From the NCBI GenBank assembly GCA_028824965.1, contig JAPKBD010000004.1, positions 1-37,467 on the forward strand: a stretch of DNA of 37,467 nucleotides. Reading direction: 5' to 3'. This stretch comes from Alphaproteobacteria bacterium (lineage in GTDB: Bacteria; Pseudomonadota; Alphaproteobacteria; GCA-2731375). This document shows positions 24,711-32,765 of this stretch, piece after piece. How positions within the stretch are numbered: position 1 is the stretch's first letter; every line of letters begins with the position of its first letter. The notes beneath the pieces were generated by a model. It was not told where the DNA came from and made no database searches. It saw nothing but the letters and a program-made list of their open reading frames with translations. Made by a program: the position numbers and the translations under genes.

Positions 24711-24982
24711 TGCCGCGACGGCGTGGGAGGGGCCTCATCAACCAAGTCAAGGTCATCCTCCGCCGACATGGCACCTGTGGAGGCGGCAGCCAGGATTTCA
24801 CCGGCGGTGGAGCCAGCTGACGTGGCCGCATAGGCGGCAAATTCCAGTAGGGTCAGGGCCAGACATTTCGGGCAGATATTTTGCCGTGCCATGGCACCCA
24901 TCAAGCCATCGCCGACGGTCGTGTCGATCAGATTACGAATTTCATCTTCATATTCGTCAGCATGTTTGAAGTCATCATCCAT
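24707..24982 (-). CDS. Hypothetical 91-aa protein with CPKC motif
   Basis: Encodes 91 aa; AAGGACGG lies 10 nt before the ATG. The N-terminus is acidic and helical (DDDFKHADEYEDEIRNLI), the centre contains NICPKCLALTLLEFAAYAA with a CxxC pair that could bind a metal or form a redox disulfide, and the tail is Ala/Asp/Pro-rich. The hydrophobic helix after the Cys pair is too short and mixed for a confident membrane span. No family recognised. It sits head-to-tail against the GST with a 4-nt convergent overlap, and downstream of the porin gene in the same direction. Confidence 0.6.
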   Translation of the reverse strand: MDDDFKHADEYEDEIRNLIDTTVGDGLMGAMARQNICPKCLALTLLEFAAYAATSAGSTAGEILAAASTGAMSAEDDLDLVDEAPPTPSRH

Positions 24983-25070
24983 GTGGACACCGTCCTTTCT
25001 GCCTAGGCCAGATCAAAGACCAGGCGAAACGGTACTGCCCCCATTGATCCTAAGAGTCCCAAAAGTCCGC

Positions 25071-26588
25071 CTAGAACTGAACCATAATCTCGGCCCGTGC
25101 GCCGGAGCCGTTGTCGCGACCTTCAAGATAGGCAACGAACCCATCAAGTTGCAACTGCACGTGCTGCCCAATTGCTTGCTGGAACTGTACAGTAAACGCA
25201 GCGGCATCGGTGCCGTCGCCATCAGTGCTGAATATATTCCGGGTGTTGTCTTTCAGACCAGCCAACTCCAGAACCAGATTGCGGCGATGATTATCCCAAA
25301 ACGCCTGGTAGCCAATAGCAATACCGGCGACCTGGGTATTGAAGCCGCTCAACTCCGACAGGTGGTTGCCCAAGCTGGGAGAGGCGAATGAGATGCCCAA
25401 GGGTGCCAAAGGACCACCGACGACCGGTTCGCGGCTAACCTGGGTAAAGCGGTCGAAACCATAAAACGGGTTGATATAGACAACGTCGTCAGAACTATGC
25501 GGCGTCCAGGAAATCTCTGCCGAGACCAATACACCGTCAGAGGAGAGCGAATTGTCCGTCTCGTCAGCAATGGATGCGTTGATGCGATAGGCGGTATTGA
25601 AACTTGCAAGACGGCTCCATGGTGTCCAGGAACGTTGTGACGCGGAAATGCCGATATTTACACTGTCGCCGCCTGCGAAATTGTCATCATCATCAACGTG
25701 AATGATATCCAAGCCCCATGTTGTGGTCGGATCATCTGCCTGAAGGAATAGACCGTACAAGCCGCCGGGCTGGTTCAAGCGTTGGCGATTTGAAGGCGCA
25801 CCGCGGTCAATTGAGCCCCAGGAATAGACCGCTGTGGCGCGAATGTTGGAAATACCGGGGGCATGCATATTGTTGCGGACGATACCAACCGAATCCAGGA
25901 AATCATTGATCATGATACCTTCCTGGAAGTGGATCCGTTGCCGGCCTACAGAAAAGCCCCAATCGACAAATTTTGTGCCCTTAGGATCAAGATTTGGAAA
26001 TAACGAGCCTAAATCACCTTCACAAAAGGCTGTGCGGATAAACGTACCCAATTCGGACCGACCGCCTTCTTCACCCTGATGGGATTCCCAGCTGTATCGC
26101 GTGAAATTCGTGAAGCGGTTTTTATCGAGAGGCGCGACACCGACAATGCATTTTTCTGTCGACGTTAATTGCAGGTTGGCGAACAAATCCAGACGTGTCA
26201 CTAGCTCGGTGTTGCGGCCAACGGGGCCGACCGATTCGTAGGTCTGCATAGCCGCACGCCATGTACCGAATACCCAAAGGCATGGCGTCCAAACCGCGCC
26301 GCCCGGAATATTGATACCCTGGGGAATATTGCCTTTACCCAGGAACTTACAGCCCGCCTCGACAACCAGTTCCGGACGTTCCTGGGGAACGACATAAGGT
26401 AATGCTTTGTCTGACAGCAATGGTACCGGAGTCACTTCGCCCAAAGGATACAATCCAAAGAGGCTTTTGGCGTGGCTGTCCGCGGCTGTGCCAACGGTTA
26501 CCGCAATTGCGGCTGTCAGGACTGTCGCCAGTGTACTGTTGCGAAACCAATCATTTCGTCCAGTTTGCTTTTTCATTATCGGTGCCAT
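25071..26588 (-). CDS. Outer-membrane beta-barrel protein paired with the multiheme cytochrome
   Basis: Encodes 505 aa from ATG 26588, which has GGAGAGG upstream; the ORF-track ATG 13 codons earlier gives an overlong signal n-region. A signal peptide (STLATVLTAAIAVTVGTAADSHA) precedes a mature domain rich in alternating hydrophobic/polar beta strands and aromatic girdle residues. The last residue is Phe (EIMVQF), the BAM recognition end of outer-membrane barrels. Four Cys lie in the first half of the mature chain (EAGCKF, TPCLW, EKCIVG, AFCEGD), unusual for a porin and consistent with disulfides. The gene starts 47 nt after the cytochrome stop on the same strand. Family not recognised with certainty; it could be a porin or a sheath for the cytochrome. 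Confidence 0.8.
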   Translation of the reverse strand: MAPIMKKQTGRNDWFRNSTLATVLTAAIAVTVGTAADSHAKSLFGLYPLGEVTPVPLLSDKALPYVVPQERPELVVEAGCKFLGKGNIPQGINIPGGAVWTPCLWVFGTWRAAMQTYESVGPVGRNTELVTRLDLFANLQLTSTEKCIVGVAPLDKNRFTNFTRYSWESHQGEEGGRSELGTFIRTAFCEGDLGSLFPNLDPKGTKFVDWGFSVGRQRIHFQEGIMINDFLDSVGIVRNNMHAPGISNIRATAVYSWGSIDRGAPSNRQRLNQPGGLYGLFLQADDPTTTWGLDIIHVDDDDNFAGGDSVNIGISASQRSWTPWSRLASFNTAYRINASIADETDNSLSSDGVLVSAEISWTPHSSDDVVYINPFYGFDRFTQVSREPVVGGPLAPLGISFASPSLGNHLSELSGFNTQVAGIAIGYQAFWDNHRRNLVLELAGLKDNTRNIFSTDGDGTDAAAFTVQFQQAIGQHVQLQLDGFVAYLEGRDNGSGARAEIMVQF

Positions 26589-26635
26589 TCTAAGCTCGCC
26601 TCTCCGATTCAACGGTTTTGTATACATCCCGATCG

Positions 26636-28759
26636 CTATTTGACGTTGATCGTTACGTTTTCCTCATACAGAACTTCGCGGCCATCAACCACAGCCTTGG
26701 CCACATCACGCGGACTGATGCCGTAATCAAAACCAACCACCTGAATAGCCGTTATAAGATTGATGGGGAACATCTGTGCCATCAATTCGAACTTGGCATT
26801 GTATGTGCCCTTGCCTGTCAGCAATTCACTATCGACTTCGTAATCGGCGATACGATGGCCCAATGGCTCGATCCCCTTGCGATGGTTCCGCTCTACTGTG
26901 GATTCCCCGGTCAAGATCAAGGACAGTCGGGTTGGCCGCAGGAATGGCAAAGAGGTCGTCGAATAAGGAATGGTAACAGTCCGTTCCCGTTCGCCACCGC
27001 GAACACTTTGCACCAGGAAGCGCGATTGTAGCGAGAATAACTGCGTATCAAGGGGCATTTCGCCCGCATGTACGAAGGCGGATTCGTTATCACGAACATC
27101 GCCATTGGAATCCGTATCGCCCGATTCGAACACCACCTTGCCGTCGCTGTTTGTAACAGTGACCCGCAGCCAGACCAGCCGCTCGCCGGTAAAGCCTGTC
27201 GGTACGTTATGCCCTTCGGTGATATTGGAAACCTTGGCCTGCAATTCGATGCCGCCCATGGTCGCCTTGTTGACCTTAACATCGCTCAACAGATAACCGT
27301 TGCGCAATACTTCCAGTCGCAGCTCCCGCACACTCGCCAGGCGCTTGAATTGATAATTTAGGATTTCCCGGGCGTCATAGCGGGCGTCCACGGATGCCCA
27401 TGCTTTGGGGAATACCTTATTGGCCGGGACGTTATCCTCAAACTCATCAGTGCCCCAGCCGGCCTTGTGATCGTAGGTCAGCCATTCCGCCAGGGTCGCC
27501 AGCTGTTGCGCCTCGGCGTTGTGGGGGAAGATACCCGGATGCACCAGGGAATAGTCAGGCCCGGCCATGATGTGATTTGTCAATTTACGCGGCTCGGTCG
27601 GGACACCGCCGACAACGGCAGCAGGCCCTTCATGATAGCCTGACGGGATGCCTTGCACTTTGCCCATATGGCAGTCCTGGCAGGTGATGCCTTTGGCCGC
27701 TGCCGGCCCGGAGCGATATTCGCTGAAGGCTTCTTCCAGCCGGAAACCATTTAACAGCGTCACATCGTGACAGGTGCCACAGAATGTGGAGCTGGACATT
27801 TCTTTAAATTCAATGACTTCCGTATGAATTTTGCGGCCAGGTTCGTCGGCCTTTGTGACAACCCGGTATTTGTCGCGGTTATCCAATACCCGCTTCAACT
27901 CTGCATCGCCTTTCGGGCCATAGACGGGCTGTAGCAGGTCGCCCTCAACCAAGGCAACGCGACCCGACGCCTTGTTATAGATATTTTTGACCCGGTGACA
28001 GACGATACAGGTGATGCCTTCGCGGCTGGTGGGGTGGCGTTCCAAGTTGGAAATCCCGGTCGCCTCTCCCATGTTCATGCCGACTTGGTTATGGCAGCGA
28101 ATGCAAAAATCGCCGTTGGTGCCATTAACCTGGGAATTAACAAAATTCTGAAAGGCCATATAGGCCGGGCTCAACTGAGCATAAGAATGCTGGGAGACGG
28201 ACCATTCTTCGAAATGGCGGGGATGGCAGGTGCCGCATGTGGTCGCTGAGGGATAGCGGCTTTCCGCAAACAGGGCGGCATGTTCTTTACCGGCAGCATT
28301 TTTCACTTTACCGGCTGCGGCGGTGTCTTTCATTTCCGCCTTTTCGTCTTTATCTTCGTCGTCGTCATCGTCATCGTTCAGCAGACCATCATCGTCATCA
28401 TCATCGTCATCTTTATCTAAAAGGTCGTCTTCTTCCTTTTTGGCCTGCGCCAACAGCAAGGGAGAGGCAGCGATCATCCCGGCCCCGGAGGCCTCTAAAA
28501 CAAACGCGTCCAAAATGGGGGAGACGATAACTGCAGAGCTATTAACCGGCGCTATCAATGGGGCTGTATCCAACGGCGCGCCTGCCGCCATGGCAGGTCC
28601 CACAGATCCTGCCGATATCGGCAGCAGCAAAAGCCCGGCCAGAACAGCGCCAACCAAAGCACCAGGGGCCATCACTGCGCCAGGGGCTATCGTTGCCGTA
28701 ATTTTGGCACCGTCGCCGGCCTTGAAAAAATTGCCGTACCGTTTGATTTTCTGCGCCAT
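26636..28759 (-). CDS. Secreted pentaheme c-type cytochrome with Asp-rich linker
   Basis: Encodes 707 aa from ATG 28759; two start codons slightly upstream (28774, 28777) are possible. A signal sequence with a long hydrophobic core (ALVGAVLAGLLLLPISAGSVGPAMA) precedes a low-complexity linker with runs of eight and six Asp. Five CXXCH heme sites follow (CGTCH, CIRCH, CIVCH, CGTCH, CQDCH, ORF-track residues 181-370), the layout of cytochrome c554-like multiheme modules. The C-terminal 200 residues contain EGHNVPTGFTGERLVWLRV, a beta-rich domain common behind such modules. It should act in the periplasm or at the outer membrane in electron transfer. The following gene encodes an outer-membrane barrel. 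Confidence 0.88.
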   Translation of the reverse strand: MAQKIKRYGNFFKAGDGAKITATIAPGAVMAPGALVGAVLAGLLLLPISAGSVGPAMAAGAPLDTAPLIAPVNSSAVIVSPILDAFVLEASGAGMIAASPLLLAQAKKEEDDLLDKDDDDDDDDGLLNDDDDDDEDKDEKAEMKDTAAAGKVKNAAGKEHAALFAESRYPSATTCGTCHPRHFEEWSVSQHSYAQLSPAYMAFQNFVNSQVNGTNGDFCIRCHNQVGMNMGEATGISNLERHPTSREGITCIVCHRVKNIYNKASGRVALVEGDLLQPVYGPKGDAELKRVLDNRDKYRVVTKADEPGRKIHTEVIEFKEMSSSTFCGTCHDVTLLNGFRLEEAFSEYRSGPAAAKGITCQDCHMGKVQGIPSGYHEGPAAVVGGVPTEPRKLTNHIMAGPDYSLVHPGIFPHNAEAQQLATLAEWLTYDHKAGWGTDEFEDNVPANKVFPKAWASVDARYDAREILNYQFKRLASVRELRLEVLRNGYLLSDVKVNKATMGGIELQAKVSNITEGHNVPTGFTGERLVWLRVTVTNSDGKVVFESGDTDSNGDVRDNESAFVHAGEMPLDTQLFSLQSRFLVQSVRGGERERTVTIPYSTTSLPFLRPTRLSLILTGESTVERNHRKGIEPLGHRIADYEVDSELLTGKGTYNAKFELMAQMFPINLITAIQVVGFDYGISPRDVAKAVVDGREVLYEENVTINVK

Positions 28760-29152
28760 GGTTATCCGTCCCATCACTTCATTCGCCCACTTGGCCTAGC
28801 ATCGACTGAATTTCGCACCGGTGAAATTCAATTCCTAGTATTATTTAATGTCCGCGCGCGCGCCAACTGTTTCAATGTTTACGTTACACGAGTTACTTTA
28901 CACTATTTATATTACGTCGCGACCCTAAGCGATTGTATTTGCGAACAAATAATAGGGGCCGAATTCCTGCTACATATTGAAATCGAGTTTACCACGCGAT
29001 TTTTATTTGCGCTATCCTGCCATGTTGAATGCGTTGATGGCAGTGAAATTGTGACAAATATGCTGCTATTTCGATGTTTTGCTGAAATATGTTGTAACTT
29101 GGCATCACTTTTTGCTTTCAAAATGATGCAGATTAGGCTGAAGGGAGCTTAA
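28760..29152. other. 393-bp intergenic region between divergent cytochrome and amidase genes
   Basis: AT-rich relative to its surroundings. It holds the perfect repeat at 28807-28830, an alternating GCGCGCGCGC stretch (around 28855), short direct repeats of GTTAC/TTTACAC (around 28880-28901), and an inverted repeat CTGCCAT...ATGGCAG (29017-29043) on the amidase side. The 69-aa ORF-track entry here starts with TTG and has no coding character. No RNA gene recognised. Confidence 0.6.
28807..28830. promoter_or_regulatory. Perfect 8-bp inverted repeat, candidate operator of the cytochrome operon
   Basis: TGAATTTC and GAAATTCA flank GCACCGGT, 48 nt upstream of the cytochrome ATG. An AT-rich TAATACT/TTAAATAA stretch that could be a -10 region lies on its far side, so the repeat would sit near the transcript start. 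Confidence 0.45.
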
Positions 29153-30478
29153 ATGACCCAGGCAAACGAACTTACCGCCAGCCAGGCGCGGGCAGCAATG
29201 GACCGAGGCGACCTCAGGGCTGAAGACCTTGTGCAGGCCTGTCTGGAGCGGATTGCGATGCGGGATGCTGACGTCAAGGCCTGGTGCCATTTGGCGGCGA
29301 AGCCAAGCCTGGCTGCAGCCAAAGTCATAGACCGGGCATTGGATCAGGCGTCGGAACAGCCTGGCGCGATCGACAAAGGCGGCCCCTTGGCCGGTCTGCC
29401 TATCGGCGTAAAAGACATTATCGATACCGCTGATATGCCCACCACATACGGCAGTGCCGTATATCCCGATCACCGGCCCACTATGGATGCGGCCTGTGTG
29501 GCTCTGGTGCGGGCGGCGGGCGGCATCGCCTTGGGCAAGACGGTGAGTACGGAATTCGCCTATTTTCAGCCGGGCAAAACCACCAACCCTCATAATCCAG
29601 GCCATACACCGGGCGGGTCTTCATCCGGCTCGGCCGCAGCGGTCGCCGATTTCATGGTGCCCTTTGCCTTTGGCACACAGACGGGCGGCTCAGTCATTCG
29701 CCCGGCCGCCTTTTGCGGTGTCGTCGGCTACAAGGCAAGCCATGGTGCCTTGCCGCTTTATGGGGTGAAGGCGTTGTCCCATGATCTTGATACCTTGGGC
29801 TGGTTCTGCCGCGAAGTGGCGGATATCCATCTTATGCGTGCTGCGCTGGTCGGTGCGCCGGCATTTGTTTCGGACCCGGATCTGAAAATGAATGGGGTGC
29901 CAAAAATAGGCCTTTGTCGGACCTATGAATGGGATCAGGCGGATGACGACTGCCAACGTGCGGTCCTTGCCGCTGCCAAAAATCTAGAGGCCGCCGGCGC
30001 TGAGGTCGTGGATATCACCCTGCCGCCATCCTTTGCTGACCTGGTGGATAGCCAAAAGCGGGTGATGGCACAAAATGCCGCGCGTGATCTGGCCTTTGAA
30101 TATTATCAACACCGGGATCGCATGAGCAGCCATATCATCGCCCTGATCGAACAGGGACAGGGGGTGGATTTTGCCACCTATCAGAACGATGTCGCCGCGA
30201 CGGTCGCCGGACGGGCAGCTTTGCAGGGGATTTTCGCGCAGGTCGACGTTCTGCTCTGCCCCAGTGCACCGGGGGAAGCACCAAAAGGCTTGGATAATAC
30301 CGGCGACCCAATATTCAATCGGCTATGGACTCTATTGGGCAACCCTTGTGTAAATTTACCGGGCCATACGGGCAGTCATGGCTTACCCGTGGGCGTCCAG
30401 GCCGTCGGGGCCATGGGTCAGGACGAGGCGCTGTTGGCCCATTGCCGCTGGATGGAGCGACGGGTACTAGGCTCGTGA
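29153..30478 (+). CDS. Amidase signature family hydrolase (GatA-like)
   Basis: Encodes 441 aa with AAGGGAG 6 nt before the ATG. Catalytic elements: Lys87 in PIGVKDIIDT, GGSSSGSAAAVA (about 154-165) and the nucleophile Ser180 in GTQTGGSVIRPA. The N-terminal helices (LTASQARAAMDRGDLRAEDLVQACLERI) match the GatA-type beginning, but no GatB or GatC is adjacent and the length is below that of GatA (about 480-490), so a stand-alone amidase is more likely. It differs clearly from the amidase at 1442, which lacks this N-terminal helix pair. Monocistronic, divergent from the cytochrome operon. Confidence 0.9.
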   Translation: MTQANELTASQARAAMDRGDLRAEDLVQACLERIAMRDADVKAWCHLAAKPSLAAAKVIDRALDQASEQPGAIDKGGPLAGLPIGVKDIIDTADMPTTYGSAVYPDHRPTMDAACVALVRAAGGIALGKTVSTEFAYFQPGKTTNPHNPGHTPGGSSSGSAAAVADFMVPFAFGTQTGGSVIRPAAFCGVVGYKASHGALPLYGVKALSHDLDTLGWFCREVADIHLMRAALVGAPAFVSDPDLKMNGVPKIGLCRTYEWDQADDDCQRAVLAAAKNLEAAGAEVVDITLPPSFADLVDSQKRVMAQNAARDLAFEYYQHRDRMSSHIIALIEQGQGVDFATYQNDVAATVAGRAALQGIFAQVDVLLCPSAPGEAPKGLDNTGDPIFNRLWTLLGNPCVNLPGHTGSHGLPVGVQAVGAMGQDEALLAHCRWMERRVLGS

Positions 30479-30530
30479 TGCGACGACGGGGCGATAGGGC
30501 GGAGATTAATACCAAAGTACGGAGATAAAG

Positions 30531-30558
30531 GCTTGGCTGTGAGACCGCACAGCTAAGC
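30531..30558 (-). terminator. Hairpin at the end of the glycan operon
   Basis: An 11-bp stem (GCTTGGCTGTG / CACAGCTAAGC, one G-U pair) with a 6-nt loop overlaps the stop codon of the last operon gene. On the minus strand it is followed by CTTTAT, a weak U-rich tail; it may also stop transcripts from the convergent amidase gene. Confidence 0.5.
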
Positions 30559-31383
30559 CGCCGCCTTTCTACCAACCCAGTTGAAGTGGGTCAAAATGGG
30601 TGCCAGGCAGCGCCACGCCAGGGCGCGCTCCACCCCGCCAAGGGCATCAAATATGCCGGCGCTGGGGAACATCCGGAAATAGCGCAGGCTTTGCCGATCA
30701 ATTCCCTGGTTGGAAAAGGCGCGGGTCAGGGCAAGGGCGGTGGTAATCCGTTCAACGCCATAGAGGATATCCTTGCCACCGGGGCCGGCCATGGTTTCCA
30801 CGCGCGGCCAACCACGGCGCACCAATAGCTCCGCCTGGATCAGGGGGTTCAGGGCGTTCGCCTCGGATATCACCAGATGCCCACCCGGCTTCAGCAGACG
30901 AGCGGTCTTGGCCACAACCTCATGACGTGGCTCCAGATGGTGAAAGGCCTGTTCCATCCAAATGGCATCGAAGGGTTCAGCCTCCCCCAGATCGAGCATG
31001 GATTGCATAGAGAAATCAACATTCAGGGGCCGGTCAAGCTGATCCTGCAAAACAGCCAGGCGCGCCCGGGCGCCCGCGATCCGATCGCCGCGCACATCCA
31101 ACGCCGTCACCCGCGCGCCCTTCAATGCCAACCACAGGGTTTCCGTTCCCAACCCGCAGCCAACTTCCAAAACCCGCATGTTCGGGGCCGCTATAACCAG
31201 CGCCTCAATCTCGCGAATTTGTTCGGCGTAATAGCTGCGCATACGATCAGAAAAATTGCGCCGAAAGGCTCCGTAATAACTATTGAAGGTTGCTTCGGCC
31301 TCGCCCTGCAAAAGATCATTCTGTAACCAGCTGGCCAAAAATGCGGCAATGTCCGGTGCTACGGCAAGTGAAAGGTTCTTCAT
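30553..31383 (-). CDS. Class I SAM-dependent methyltransferase (glycan operon, last gene)
   Basis: Encodes 276 aa from ATG 31383, two bases after the upstream stop TGA; the ORF-track start is 10 codons longer and inside the upstream gene. The SAM-binding motif I is VLEVGCGLGTE (71-81), with an acidic beta2 end (VTALDVRGD) and motif IV region FDAIWMEQAFHHLEP, then LLKPGGHLVISEAN. The N-terminal 60 residues (FNSYYGAFRRNFSDRMRSYY) and the C-terminal 60 are outside the core fold and likely bind substrate. It probably methylates a sugar or lipid-linked glycan intermediate, given its operon. Confidence 0.87.
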   Translation of the reverse strand: MKNLSLAVAPDIAAFLASWLQNDLLQGEAEATFNSYYGAFRRNFSDRMRSYYAEQIREIEALVIAAPNMRVLEVGCGLGTETLWLALKGARVTALDVRGDRIAGARARLAVLQDQLDRPLNVDFSMQSMLDLGEAEPFDAIWMEQAFHHLEPRHEVVAKTARLLKPGGHLVISEANALNPLIQAELLVRRGWPRVETMAGPGGKDILYGVERITTALALTRAFSNQGIDRQSLRYFRMFPSAGIFDALGGVERALAWRCLAPILTHFNWVGRKAAA

Positions 31384-31385
31384 TT

Positions 31386-32765
31386 TCAGGACGACTTCGA
31401 AATGTGGAAACAATGATGTAGGGGTAGGCTTTCGACGCGAACACCTTCGAACCGCCCCGAGACCGACTGCAATTGGGCCAGAACCCCGCGCACTTCATCC
31501 AGTTCCATGCCGGGGAATTTTTGGTTGGCATAGTCCGCTGCCCGGCCACCACGGACCAGACGTCGCACCTTGGGTCGAATGGCTGTTGCCAGCCGTGTGA
31601 CAAGGCGACCCAGTCGCGCAACGGGCCCTTGGGCAAAGCCAGCCACGGGACAATCAAGGCCCGCCAATTCATCGGCAATATTGTCCGCGGCCAAGGCACC
31701 TGTGGCGGCCGCAAGATAGTGTCCCGCCTGATCACCAATATTATCGGGCGGCCCCATGGTTCCATCAGTCAGCGCTGTAATGGTGTCGATCAATTCATCG
31801 GCGCTATAGGCGTTCCGGCTCAACACATTGGGCAGGTGAGAATCTACCACTACGTCCGTGGCCGGTCGGTAAGCGGCGACAGGGACGCCAAGGACATGGG
31901 CCTCAACCCCCGTTGTGCAGGAATTTTGCAGAACGCAATCGGCACCCAAAATCCACGGTATGACATTGCCGTAATGCAGTACCTGAACATTATCCAAGCC
32001 AGCCGCCGCCTCACCCCACGCACCATGATCCTCTGATGGATGGGGGCGCAGAATAATCGTATGATCGGGAAAGGCCTTTGATAGATCGGGCAGGGCAGCG
32101 GCAAAGCCATGGAATATTTTGCCGATGAAATCGATCCAGTGCTGTACCGCTGCTTGTTCGTCAGCGGTTTTTATACCGCCCCGTTGTCGCTGTGCCTTGA
32201 TCCAGAAATCGGATCCAAGGAAATGATTGAAGCGGCTGAAATTGGTGTTGATCAATAGATAGCGGCCATGACGATCCTGATGGGCCTTGGCCTCATCCGC
32301 AAAGATGGCGCGAAATTCCGGGCGCAACAGATCAAAGCGCGGATTGCCAATAGCCCGAATTTTTGCCGCTGCGTCAGGCAACTTATAGGCAATGTCATCC
32401 GCCTGGTTCTGCCCCCAGGCAAAAAACCTATCGACAAACCCCATGGCCTCAGGCGAGATACGTTGATGCAAATAGGTATCCCGGTCCCGATAGACCACGC
32501 CTTCCTCGCACCAGGCGCAAACCAAATAACCGCTGTCCCGCAGTAATTTGAAATGCGCTTCCTTGGTGCAGGCGATGCTTTTGTCCACATAGATGCCGAC
32601 AGGCAAATGAGGCAACTGCGCCAGGATAGCGTTTTGGTCACCCATTAAGACATCGAAGCCGCGTTCGGCAGCAGCTGCCGCCAACAACGTCTTGGCATGA
32701 AACTCCCGCGCCTTGGTTTCAATGGGCAGCAACAGCCAGCGCCGGGGCTGAGATAGATTATTCAT
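31386..32765 (-). CDS. Surface carbohydrate biosynthesis protein (surf_polysacc-like, GT-B-like fold)
   Basis: Encodes 459 aa from ATG 32765, which overlaps the preceding stop (ATGA); the ORF-track start is 10 codons upstream. The opening WLLLPIETKAREFHAKTLLAAAAAERGFDV and the middle YLHQRISPEAMGFVDRFFAWGQNQAD, then GNPRFDLLRPEF and ILRPHPSEDHGAW, are the layout of surface carbohydrate biosynthesis proteins of the surf_polysacc group. The late block SCTTGVEAHVLGVPVAAYRP resembles the sugar-nucleotide site of GT-B enzymes. No membrane segment is visible. Likely transfers a sugar or polyol unit to a surface glycan; the donor is unknown. Confidence 0.82.
   Translation of the reverse strand: MNNLSQPRRWLLLPIETKAREFHAKTLLAAAAAERGFDVLMGDQNAILAQLPHLPVGIYVDKSIACTKEAHFKLLRDSGYLVCAWCEEGVVYRDRDTYLHQRISPEAMGFVDRFFAWGQNQADDIAYKLPDAAAKIRAIGNPRFDLLRPEFRAIFADEAKAHQDRHGRYLLINTNFSRFNHFLGSDFWIKAQRQRGGIKTADEQAAVQHWIDFIGKIFHGFAAALPDLSKAFPDHTIILRPHPSEDHGAWGEAAAGLDNVQVLHYGNVIPWILGADCVLQNSCTTGVEAHVLGVPVAAYRPATDVVVDSHLPNVLSRNAYSADELIDTITALTDGTMGPPDNIGDQAGHYLAAATGALAADNIADELAGLDCPVAGFAQGPVARLGRLVTRLATAIRPKVRRLVRGGRAADYANQKFPGMELDEVRGVLAQLQSVSGRFEGVRVESLPLHHCFHISKSS

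Noticed and set aside
28323-28799. 158-aa plus-strand ORF, extremely Ser-rich
   Set aside because: It is the antisense shadow of the Asp-rich tract and signal region of the cytochrome gene; GAY repeats read as Ser codons on the other strand.
28912-29121. 69-aa minus-strand ORF in the large intergenic region
   Set aside because: It starts with TTG, lacks a ribosome binding site, and its composition shows no domain or signal. The region looks regulatory.
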